DNA of 64,000 nt from Dyadobacter soli (GTDB taxonomy: Bacteria > Bacteroidota > Bacteroidia > Cytophagales > Spirosomataceae). The translations under genes were made by a program, and so were the position numbers. The notes under the pieces are model-generated. The model was not told where the DNA came from, ran no database searches, and saw nothing but the letters and a program-made list of their open reading frames with translations. Of the stretch, positions 17,335-25,374 are shown piece by piece (within the stretch, counting starts at the first letter, position 1; each line of letters begins with the position of its first letter). The stretch spans positions 310,001 to 374,000 of the forward strand of contig NZ_FNAN01000006.1 in the NCBI RefSeq assembly GCF_900101885.1, given 5' to 3'.

Positions 17335-19272
17335 ATGAAAAAGAAATGTTTCGCATTGCTCTGGCTGGTGGTTTCAACACTGTCGGCGACCCGTATTTCC
17401 GCCCAGGTTTCCGAGAAAACGACAAATTGGAAAGGATTTGAAAAGGTAGAATTCACATTTCAGGACCGCAATGCGTGGTACGCAAAGCCACAAAAAGCTA
17501 TTGAAGGCAACCCGTGGATATGGCGGGCACATTTCCCCACATGGCACACGGATATGGACAGTATTTTGCTCGCGCGCGGGTTTCACGTGGCCTATGTGAA
17601 TACAAACGACATGTTCGCCCACCCGAAAGCCATGCAAGTGTGGGACGCATTCTACGATTACCTGGTAAAAGAGAAGCATTTCGCCCCGAAAGTGGCATTG
17701 GAAGGCGTGAGCCGTGGCGGATTGTACGTGTACGGCTGGGCCAAGCGCAATCCTGACAAGGTGAGTTGCATTTACGCCGAGGCGCCCGTCGCCGACCCGA
17801 AAAGCTGGCCGGGCGGTAAGGGTAAAGGCAAAGGCTCGCCCAAAGACTGGGAAGCGTGGAAGCAAATTTTCAACCTCACCGAAGAGCAGGCCGCTAGTTT
17901 CACCGACATTCCATTGAACGATCTGGCGGGTCTAGCGTCGTTCAAAGTGCCCATTGTGCATGTGGTGGGTTTGAAGGACGAGCACGCGCCGGTGGCAGAA
18001 AACACCGATTTGCTGGTGAAAAACTACCTCGCATTGGGCGGGCCTGTGAGCGTGTACCCGATGACGCGCGGCGAGCAGACGCTTGAAGGCTACCATTTCC
18101 CCATCGAACACCCCGAATTTTTCGCAAATTTCGTCGAAGAAAACAGCGTACCGGTTCAGAAACCGCTGCTTCACACGCCTTATATTACGCTAAATAAGGG
18201 TTTGGGCAATGCATTTGAAAAGTTCAGAACTTCTAAAAAAGGCGTCGTCGCATTCCTGGGCGGCTCTATCACACACAATCCCGGCTGGCGCGACAAAACA
18301 TCTCAATATTTAAAAGAACATTTCCCCGATACGGAATTCATATTCATTGCGGCCGGCATTCCCTCGCTCGGCAGCACGCCGCATTCCATGCGTTTCAATC
18401 GCGACGTCCTCGCAAACGGTACGCCTGATTTGCTTTTTTTAGAAGCGGCCGTAAATGACAGGGGCAATGGGTTCAGTGAAAAAGCACAAATTCGTGCATT
18501 GGATGGTATTTTGAGGCAAATGTACGGCTCCAATCCAAAGGCAAATGTGGTACTGATGGCCTTTGCCGAACCGAAAAAGAACGACGATTACGATGCCGGC
18601 AAGGAGCCCGTGGAAGTAGGCGTACACGAGCGCGTGGCGAAGCATTACGGAGCCGTTTACATTAACCTCGCCAAAGAAGTGTACGACCGTATCAAGGCCC
18701 GTGAGTTCACCTGGAAATACGATTTTAAAGATCTGCATCCCTCGCCGTACGGTCAGGAGATCTACGCGCAGACCATTAAGGAAATGCTGAAAATGGAGTC
18801 TTCGGCAACCGGAGACGTCAAGCTACCCGCTCCGATGGACCGTTTCACCTACGACAAAGGCAATTACCACAAGCTCGAAGAAGCCAAAAACCTGAAAGGC
18901 TTCACCCTCGACCCGCAATGGAAGCCGAAAGTGAAATTTCAGACGCGGCCAGGATTCGTGGAAGTACCAATGCTGGTTGCTGAAACCGCCGGTTCTTCAT
19001 TCGATTTCGAATTCAAAGGCCGCGGGGTAGGTATCGCCATCATCTCCGGCCCCGATGCCGGAAAGATCATTTATACGATCGACGGCAAGAAACCACAAAC
19101 CCTCGATACCTACACGCCTTGGAGCGATCAACTGCATTTACCCTGGTACCTGATGCTGGCGGACGAATTACCGGCCGGTAAACACAAGCTGCATTTGACG
19201 ATTTCAAGTGAGAAAAATGAGAAGAGTGAGGGGAATGCGGTGCGGGTTGTGCATTTGCTTGTTAATGAGTAG
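17335..19272 (+). CDS. Exported tandem hydrolase: alpha/beta-hydrolase plus SGNH esterase
   Basis: A 645-residue secreted protein with a signal peptide (cleavage near SAQ, residue ~24). The first domain (to about residue 275) is an alpha/beta hydrolase with the nucleophile elbow GVSRGG (Ser126) and candidate acid and His in GLKDEH and GYHFPIEH. The second (about 300-485) is an SGNH/GDSL esterase with GGSI (Ser311), AAGIPSLGS, AVNDR and DLHPSPYG (His468). A C-terminal beta-rich part (~500-645) resembles a carbohydrate-binding or accessory module. Two separate Ser hydrolase centres suggest deacylation of a decorated polysaccharide; substrate is inferred only. It stands alone. Confidence 0.75.
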   Translation: MKKKCFALLWLVVSTLSATRISAQVSEKTTNWKGFEKVEFTFQDRNAWYAKPQKAIEGNPWIWRAHFPTWHTDMDSILLARGFHVAYVNTNDMFAHPKAMQVWDAFYDYLVKEKHFAPKVALEGVSRGGLYVYGWAKRNPDKVSCIYAEAPVADPKSWPGGKGKGKGSPKDWEAWKQIFNLTEEQAASFTDIPLNDLAGLASFKVPIVHVVGLKDEHAPVAENTDLLVKNYLALGGPVSVYPMTRGEQTLEGYHFPIEHPEFFANFVEENSVPVQKPLLHTPYITLNKGLGNAFEKFRTSKKGVVAFLGGSITHNPGWRDKTSQYLKEHFPDTEFIFIAAGIPSLGSTPHSMRFNRDVLANGTPDLLFLEAAVNDRGNGFSEKAQIRALDGILRQMYGSNPKANVVLMAFAEPKKNDDYDAGKEPVEVGVHERVAKHYGAVYINLAKEVYDRIKAREFTWKYDFKDLHPSPYGQEIYAQTIKEMLKMESSATGDVKLPAPMDRFTYDKGNYHKLEEAKNLKGFTLDPQWKPKVKFQTRPGFVEVPMLVAETAGSSFDFEFKGRGVGIAIISGPDAGKIIYTIDGKKPQTLDTYTPWSDQLHLPWYLMLADELPAGKHKLHLTISSEKNEKSEGNAVRVVHLLVNE

Positions 19273-19319
19273 GGTTTTGCATTGTAAGCTTTGTTATTAA
19301 AGGTGGAAAATTTAGAGAT

Positions 19320-19757
19320 ATGAACGAAACGGAAGATTTTTGGGATACTTTGGACGATAAAACAAAGGCGGCAATCGAGGAGGGACTAGCGGACGCAGAA
19401 GCTGGAAGGGATATTGAGTTTTCGCTTTATATGAAAACCCAATTTGGCATTGATCCTTCCCACAATCCGAGAATCAAAGAAATATTAGCCATCGAACCAT
19501 TCATCATCAAGTCGCGCTGGACGGATGGGCAGGTCCGGGTTACGGATTTCGGAAAGTTTTTGGTGGAATACCAAGGCAGTCGCGAAAGTCCGTTCGGCAG
19601 GATTCTGCAACCAGAAATTTTCATCCAGGCGAAGACCGACGGCAGGACCATACTTTGGGATAATATGACTGAAATGGAAGATTACGACGGAACCGTAATT
19701 CCCGCTCCGTTGGATTTCTGCCCGGACGTTCTTTTCCAAAACTCCACACTTGCCTAA
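19320..19757 (+). CDS. DUF2442-like protein with antitoxin-like N terminus
   Basis: A 145-residue soluble protein. Residues 6-45 (WDTLDDKTKAAIEEGLADAE followed by AGRDIEF) resemble the helical leader of many antitoxins. The C-terminal half (VRVTDFGKFLVEY ... ILWDN ... PLDFCPDVLF) resembles DUF2442, a small beta domain found beside RelE-, HigB- or Fic-like genes. No toxin lies next to it, so it is a solitary antitoxin-like protein. It converges on the DUF1338 gene, with the two stop codons overlapping by 4 bp. Family assignment is moderate. Confidence 0.6.
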   Translation: MNETEDFWDTLDDKTKAAIEEGLADAEAGRDIEFSLYMKTQFGIDPSHNPRIKEILAIEPFIIKSRWTDGQVRVTDFGKFLVEYQGSRESPFGRILQPEIFIQAKTDGRTILWDNMTEMEDYDGTVIPAPLDFCPDVLFQNSTLA

Positions 19758-20665
19758 CGCCCGGTCTGCGTAGTGTAAGTACTCTCAAAAATCTTATCCG
19801 CATTACCCGCCTCGAAGCCATCCCTGCGGTGCTTTCGTTTAATTTCATTGGCCGGGAGCTCAGCAAACTCCGGCAACACCTTTCGCTCCGCAAACTCTAC
19901 ATAAGAGCCGGAAATGCGCAGCTTCTCACCTTTTGCAAATTCCGCATCCAGCATTTCGGCGACGGTCGCGCTTTGCAATAATCCGCCATCGGGGCTGATT
20001 TTGATCTTACCGCCCGAGGTGTTGAGCTTAATGCCGTGTTTTTCGAGGAAATCGTTGAATGTGGCGACGGTATTGTACCGATCGGGCAGGTTATGGACGC
20101 TGATCGTGAAATGGTTGAGGTAATACCGGTTGTAGATCACCCACGCGGCGTATTCGCTTTCTTTGAGCAACGACTGGTAATCAGCAACGGTGGGCGTGCG
20201 CCAGAGCGGCTGGTGCAGGAATGCGTCCACGGCTTGGCCATTGTCGAGGTCAAGGGAGTCGGCAGGGTCTGAGGTTACCTCGTCGGTGTAGCTTCGGATG
20301 ATGCGCTGGCTTTCTTCGCTGAGGTCGCCTACGCGGAGCTCGCTTACGAAAATGCGCGGGTCGGTTTCGCGGGGCGGGGCGTACCACCAGGCGTCGAGTT
20401 TTTTGCCTTCGAAAAAGTAATGGTCGCGCTTCTCGTAGCCGTAATGCAGGAAAATCTTCTCAAACGACTGCACGCCCAGCTGCGGCACACCCATGGTGCG
20501 GAATGCAATATGGTCGTTTTCAATGTCGTCGACAGAGGCGACGATGCCGTCGCTCACCATTGCTTCGAGGATAATGCCCACGTCGGGGACTCGCTCCTTG
20601 TAACGGCGCATTAATCCATTCAGAACAATGTCGAGGGTGGCGAGTTTGCTGGCTGACGTTTTCAT
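19754..20665 (-). CDS. DUF1338 family protein (2-oxoadipate dioxygenase/decarboxylase-like)
   Basis: A 303-residue protein of the DUF1338 family. Characterised members (HglS of Pseudomonas putida) are Fe(II) enzymes turning 2-oxoadipate into D-2-hydroxyglutarate in lysine breakdown. Visible family marks are NDHIAFRT near residue 50 (first metal His), VHNL in the middle and SYVEFAERKVLPEF near the end, which carries the candidate metal Glu. Downstream of proC on the same strand but separated by a strong inverted repeat, so probably transcribed separately. Function in this organism is inferred from family. Confidence 0.78.
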   Translation of the reverse strand: MKTSASKLATLDIVLNGLMRRYKERVPDVGIILEAMVSDGIVASVDDIENDHIAFRTMGVPQLGVQSFEKIFLHYGYEKRDHYFFEGKKLDAWWYAPPRETDPRIFVSELRVGDLSEESQRIIRSYTDEVTSDPADSLDLDNGQAVDAFLHQPLWRTPTVADYQSLLKESEYAAWVIYNRYYLNHFTISVHNLPDRYNTVATFNDFLEKHGIKLNTSGGKIKISPDGGLLQSATVAEMLDAEFAKGEKLRISGSYVEFAERKVLPEFAELPANEIKRKHRRDGFEAGNADKIFESTYTTQTGR

Positions 20666-20739
20666 GTTTTCGAAGTTTGATGAAATGAAGCGTGTTTTTG
20701 AAGTTCAAAAGCATTTTAACAGTCAACGGAGTCGAAGTA

Positions 20740-20804
20740 TTGTCAGCCTGAGCGGAGTCGAAGGCCGTTTCAGTACCGGCCTTCGACTCCGCTCAGGCTG
20801 ACAA
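20740..20804. repeat. Perfect 28-bp inverted repeat (REP-like hairpin)
   Basis: The arms 20740-20767 and 20777-20804 are perfect reverse complements of 28 nt around a 9-nt loop. The arm contains CAGCCTGAGCGGAGTCGAAG, a word I recall as a dispersed repeat in several bacterial genomes. A partial third copy (CGGAGTCGAAG, 20727-20737) lies beside it. It starts 5 bp behind the proC stop and may end proC transcription. Confidence 0.9.
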
Positions 20805-20809
20805 GCTCT

Positions 20810-21613
20810 TTATCCTTTCGACAATTCCGTAGACCGCACCTGCGCTGCAAAAATGCCTTTTTCCAATGTCTTATCCAGTTCCCCGGCTTCAAACTGGCGC
20901 AATGCTGCCTCGGTAGTGCCTCCTTTGGAAGCCACTGCTTTGATCAGATCGTCGAGCGATTTGTCTGCATTGTTGATCAAATGGTAGGAACCGAGCATCG
21001 TTTGCTTCACCAGCAAAGCGGCTACCGATTCCTCAAAGCCCATTTGCTTACCGGCTTCGATCATCGCTTTCACCACGTAAAAGAAATAAGCCGGGCCGCT
21101 GCCGCTCAATGCAGTCACCGCGTTTAATTGGTCTTCATTTTCCAGAAAAACCGACCGTCCAGTTGCATTGATCAGGTTTTCTATTTTATGCAATTGATGA
21201 ATATCCACCTCGGGCGACGCTGAATAGGCCGTAATCCCCATCCCAAGCATTGCGGGCGTATTAGGCATCGCGCGGATCACCGCTTTATGGTCCAACGCAT
21301 TCTGAATGCCTTCTATGGTCACACCGGCCATGATCGACAGTACAACCTGGTTAGGCTTAATGACCTCTTTGAGCGCGCCGGCTACCGAAAGGAAATCCTG
21401 CGGCTTCACTGAAAGGATGATCAGGTCGTACTCGCCGATTTGCGGACCGATAATGCCCGTAATCACGCCCGGCTGGAAGCTTGTGAGGCTGTCCATGCGG
21501 TCGGTGCTTTTTTCAACCAGTAAAAAATCCTGGTTTTTGACGAGGTCGAATTTCAGGAAGGCGCGGGCGAAGGCCATACCCATGTTGCCGCAGCCGATGA
21601 TTGCAATTTTCAT
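20810..21613 (-). CDS. proC: Pyrroline-5-carboxylate reductase ProC
   Basis: A 267-residue NAD(P)H-dependent enzyme catalysing the last step of proline synthesis. The N-terminal Rossmann motif is IIGCGNMGMAFA; SVKPQDF, IMAGVTIEGI and MPNTPAMLGMG are family signatures, and the C-terminal dimer domain has ALSGSGPAYFFYV and ASKGGTTEAAL. Length is typical. Upstream is a 317-bp gap, so it has its own promoter. Confidence 0.95.
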   Translation of the reverse strand: MKIAIIGCGNMGMAFARAFLKFDLVKNQDFLLVEKSTDRMDSLTSFQPGVITGIIGPQIGEYDLIILSVKPQDFLSVAGALKEVIKPNQVVLSIMAGVTIEGIQNALDHKAVIRAMPNTPAMLGMGITAYSASPEVDIHQLHKIENLINATGRSVFLENEDQLNAVTALSGSGPAYFFYVVKAMIEAGKQMGFEESVAALLVKQTMLGSYHLINNADKSLDDLIKAVASKGGTTEAALRQFEAGELDKTLEKGIFAAQVRSTELSKG

Positions 21614-21930
21614 TTTTGGACTAAACTAATGGTAGCATAAGGATTTTGGCGAATTACGTAACTTTTAAGGAATTATCAGTCGCCGGACGGGTTTGCAAAT
21701 TAATTTATGACGAATGCGGCGCAGGAACGGGTATGTTCTTTACAGTTCATGGTTAGTTTCGCATACGGATTCTCCGCGCGTCGTTTTCTAGTAAGATTTG
21801 CTAAGAATAAAATTTTGTTTTTCTTATTTAGCTCAGGCTTATATTTTGAAAAACAGAGGCAATGCATTTGTTTAGGATAATTAACTTGCGCTCATGCCAA
21901 ATTAATTGATTTTATAATAATACTCCTATT
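21614..21930. other. Gene-free divergent region between proC and the transglutaminase operon
   Basis: I see no ORF, RNA gene or clear inverted repeat. The right half is AT-rich and must hold the promoter of the transglutaminase operon, but no exact TTTG / TANNTTTG pair is found; TATATTTTG near 21840 is one base off. Confidence 0.5.
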
Positions 21931-24900
21931 ATGGCTATAAAAGTTGCTATTTCGCACAAGACCCGCTACAAGTTCGATCGGAGTGTTTCGCTTTCTCCCC
22001 ATATTTTCCGCCTTCGCCCCGCCCCGCATTCGCGCACACCAATCGAAGGTTACTCGTTGAAAATTACGCCGGAGAACCATTTCATCAACTGGCAGCAGGA
22101 CCCGTTCGGCAACTATCAGGCGCGCGTGGTGTTCCCCGAAAAAACAACGGAGCTCAGCATCGAAGTAGAAGTGATTGCCAAAATGCAGGTGATCAATCCG
22201 TTCGACTTTTTTGTGGAGGATTATGCGGAAAAATATCCGTTTCAATACGAACCGACATTAGGCAAGGAACTCGGGCCGTACCTCGAACCACGAGAGGCGG
22301 GGCCGCTTTTAATGGATTTTATCCAAAATCTGAGCATTCAGAAAGATATCAAGACGGTCGATTTCCTGGTGTACCTTAATCAGGAGCTTTACAAAGCTAT
22401 TGGCTACAATATCCGCATGGAAGCCGGCGTGCAGACCTGCGAGCAGACGCTCACGATCCGAAGCGGCTCGTGTCGCGATTCGGCCTGGCTGCTTGTGCAG
22501 ATTTTGCGGCATCTGGGCATTGCGGCGCGGTTTGTGTCGGGGTATCTCGTGCAGCTTACTTCCGATATCAAGTCGCTCGACGGGCCTTCCGGACCGGAGG
22601 CGGATTTTACCGACCTGCACGCGTGGACGGAGGCATACGTGCCCGGCGCAGGATGGATCGGCCTAGACCCTACCTCGGGCCTGTTTGCGAGCGAGGGACA
22701 TATCCCGCTCTCCTGTACGCCCGACTATGCCAGCGCAGCGCCCGTGACGGGTGCTACCGACGTTGCCGAAGTTACATTTGAGTTCGATAACAAGGTTTTT
22801 CGCATTCACGAAGACCCGCGCGTGACCAAGCCCTATTCGGAAGCGCAATGGGCTTCCATTATGCAGGTAGGTTATGATGTAGAGAAGGATTTGCAGGAAA
22901 ACGACGTCCGCCTTACCATGGGCGGCGAGCCTACTTTTATCTCCATCGACGACTATGAGTCGGCGGAATGGAACACGGCGGCCGACGGGCCTTTGAAGCG
23001 GCAGCTGGCTTATGACCTTGCATTACGGCTGAAAAACCGCTTTGCGCACGGCGGTTTGCTGCATTTCGGACAGGGTAAATGGTACCCGGGCGAATTGTTC
23101 CCGCGCTGGCAGTATGCATTGTACTGGCGGAACGACGGCGTGCCGATGTGGAAGAATGACGAACTCGTGGCCAGGGAGGGGCAGACGCACTTTACATTCC
23201 GTGATGCGGAGGTTTTTACGACTGAATTAACCAAATACCTCGGCCTCGATACCAACAACATCACCCCGGCTTATGAAGACCCCATTTACTGGGCGATGGA
23301 AGAGGGTAAGCTGCCGGTCAATGTCGATCCATTAAAGGTTAATCTCAAAGATTCCATAGAGCGCCGGACGCTGGCCAGATTGCTGGAAAAAGGCTTGAAT
23401 AACCCTGCCGGTTTTGTGATACCGGTAAAATGGGAGGAAAAAGTCGGGCATTGGACGAGCTCAGCCTGGCAGTTTCGCCGGGATAACTGTTTCCTGGTCC
23501 CCGGTAATTCGGCGATGGGTTACCGTTTGCCTTTGACTTCACTTCCTGAAATCGCCAAAGAGCACCGGGAACAGCCTGTCGAGCGCAGCCCGTTCGAAGA
23601 CTTGCCTGCATTGCGCGATTACCAGCCCATTGTACAGGCACGTTACGGATCGGTGGCGTCCGCTTATCAGCTACCATTGAATGTGCTGCCGGTCGATGAG
23701 GATTCGGAGACAAAGAAAGAAGAGGTGCAAAACAAGCTGCTTTTCGATGTCCCTGTCATCAAAACGGCGATTTGTGTGGAGGAGCGCGATGGCATTATCT
23801 ACATTTTCCTGCCACCGACCGACTACCTCGAACATTACCTCGACCTGATGGCTTCCATCGAAGCCACCGCCGCGAAACTCAATATGCCGGTGCGTATCGA
23901 AGGCTATCCGGCAACGTCCGATTATCGTGTGCAGAAATTGATCGTCACGCCCGATCCCGGTGTGATCGAGGTGAATATTCATCCGGCCAAAAACTGGCAG
24001 GAACTCGTGGATAATATCAGTGCATTGTATGAGGAGGCATTCTTTTCGCGGCTGGGTACCGAGAAATTCATGGTCGATGGCCGCGCTACCGGCACCGGCG
24101 GCGGTAACCACGTGACCATAGGCGGTGCAAAACCGGCCGACAGCCCGATATTGCGCCGCCCCGATCTGCTGCGCAGCCTGCTGACCTACTGGCAGCACCA
24201 TCCCGCATTGAGTTACCTTTTCGCAGGCCCGTTCATCGGTCCTACCAGCCAGGCGCCGCGGATCGACGAAGGCCGCGACGAACGTCTTTATGAAGTAGAA
24301 ATCGCATTCGAACAGATTCCCGAGGACGGCGAAGTGCCATTCTGGATGGTGGACCGCATTTTCAGGAATTTGTTGGTAGATATCACCGGTAATACCCACC
24401 GCTCGGAGTTTTGTATGGATAAACTCTATTCCCCCGATTCTTCGACTGGCAGGCTGGGTATCCTCGAATTCCGGGCATTCGATATGCCGCCGCACAAGCA
24501 TATGAACCTCGTGCAGACGCTCCTCATACGTGCGCTCATCGCGAAGTTTTGGAAAGAACCTTACAAGCATAAATTGATTCGCTGGGGCACCGAGCTCCAC
24601 GACCGCTTCCTGCTGCCGCATTTCGCCTACCTGGATATGGTGGACGTGGTGAACGACCTGAAAGCGGCGGGTTACCATTTCGATATTTCATGGTTCGACC
24701 CGTTCTTCGAATTTCGCTTCCCGCATTACGGCGGTATTACGGTCGATAACATCCAGCTGGAATTGCGGCTGGGCATCGAGCCGTGGCATGTTTTGGGAGA
24801 AGAATTGTCGAATGCCGGTACCGCGCGTTTTGTGGATTCTTCGTTGGAAAGGTTGCAGGTAAAAGTGAGCGGATTTGTGGAAGGAAGGCATATTCTGGTT

Positions 24901-25347
24901 TGCAATGGCTGCCGCGTACCACTGCGGAGCGCGGGTATAAAGGGCGAATATGTGTCGGGCATTCGGTACAAAGCCTGGAACCCGCCATCGGCATTGCACC
25001 CGACGATCGGGGCGGACGCGCCGCTTACGTTCGACATTGTCGATACCTGGAATAACCGTATATTGGGCGGCTGTACCTATTTCGTTTCGCATCCCGGCGG
25101 GCGCGCATTTGATACCCATCCGGTCAATGCATTCGAGGCCGAATCACGCAAGATCAGCCTTTTTCAGGGCTTCGGGCACACGCCTTCGGCCACCCGCGAG
25201 GTGCCGGTCGTTGAGAAGACAACCGCCGGTGTATCCCGGTTTATAGCCGAAACGAAAAAGGAAATGCGCAGCGATACGCCCATTGAGCTGATCAACCCCG
25301 AATACCCGAACACGCTGGATTTGCGCAAATTCTGGAAATCGAGGTAG
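21931..25347 (+). CDS. Large transglutaminase-like protein with DUF2126 domain
   Basis: A 1138-residue cytoplasmic protein. The N-terminal ~280 residues hold a bacterial transglutaminase-like module with the triad Cys181 (SGSCRDSAW), His230 (DLHAWTEAYV) and Asp246 (GLDPTSG). The remaining ~850 residues match the DUF2126 region (RLTMGGEPTFISIDDYESAEWN near the start, RATGTGGGNHVTIGG later). No signal peptide. It is first in a three-gene operon with an ATP-grasp/alpha-E protein and a second transglutaminase, a set predicted in comparative-genomics work on amidoligases to make or process peptides. The chemistry has not, to my knowledge, been worked out. Confidence 0.85.
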   Translation: MAIKVAISHKTRYKFDRSVSLSPHIFRLRPAPHSRTPIEGYSLKITPENHFINWQQDPFGNYQARVVFPEKTTELSIEVEVIAKMQVINPFDFFVEDYAEKYPFQYEPTLGKELGPYLEPREAGPLLMDFIQNLSIQKDIKTVDFLVYLNQELYKAIGYNIRMEAGVQTCEQTLTIRSGSCRDSAWLLVQILRHLGIAARFVSGYLVQLTSDIKSLDGPSGPEADFTDLHAWTEAYVPGAGWIGLDPTSGLFASEGHIPLSCTPDYASAAPVTGATDVAEVTFEFDNKVFRIHEDPRVTKPYSEAQWASIMQVGYDVEKDLQENDVRLTMGGEPTFISIDDYESAEWNTAADGPLKRQLAYDLALRLKNRFAHGGLLHFGQGKWYPGELFPRWQYALYWRNDGVPMWKNDELVAREGQTHFTFRDAEVFTTELTKYLGLDTNNITPAYEDPIYWAMEEGKLPVNVDPLKVNLKDSIERRTLARLLEKGLNNPAGFVIPVKWEEKVGHWTSSAWQFRRDNCFLVPGNSAMGYRLPLTSLPEIAKEHREQPVERSPFEDLPALRDYQPIVQARYGSVASAYQLPLNVLPVDEDSETKKEEVQNKLLFDVPVIKTAICVEERDGIIYIFLPPTDYLEHYLDLMASIEATAAKLNMPVRIEGYPATSDYRVQKLIVTPDPGVIEVNIHPAKNWQELVDNISALYEEAFFSRLGTEKFMVDGRATGTGGGNHVTIGGAKPADSPILRRPDLLRSLLTYWQHHPALSYLFAGPFIGPTSQAPRIDEGRDERLYEVEIAFEQIPEDGEVPFWMVDRIFRNLLVDITGNTHRSEFCMDKLYSPDSSTGRLGILEFRAFDMPPHKHMNLVQTLLIRALIAKFWKEPYKHKLIRWGTELHDRFLLPHFAYLDMVDVVNDLKAAGYHFDISWFDPFFEFRFPHYGGITVDNIQLELRLGIEPWHVLGEELSNAGTARFVDSSLERLQVKVSGFVEGRHILVCNGCRVPLRSAGIKGEYVSGIRYKAWNPPSALHPTIGADAPLTFDIVDTWNNRILGGCTYFVSHPGGRAFDTHPVNAFEAESRKISLFQGFGHTPSATREVPVVEKTTAGVSRFIAETKKEMRSDTPIELINPEYPNTLDLRKFWKSR

Positions 25348-25374
25348 ATTTGCAGTATAACCCTGATTTTGAAT

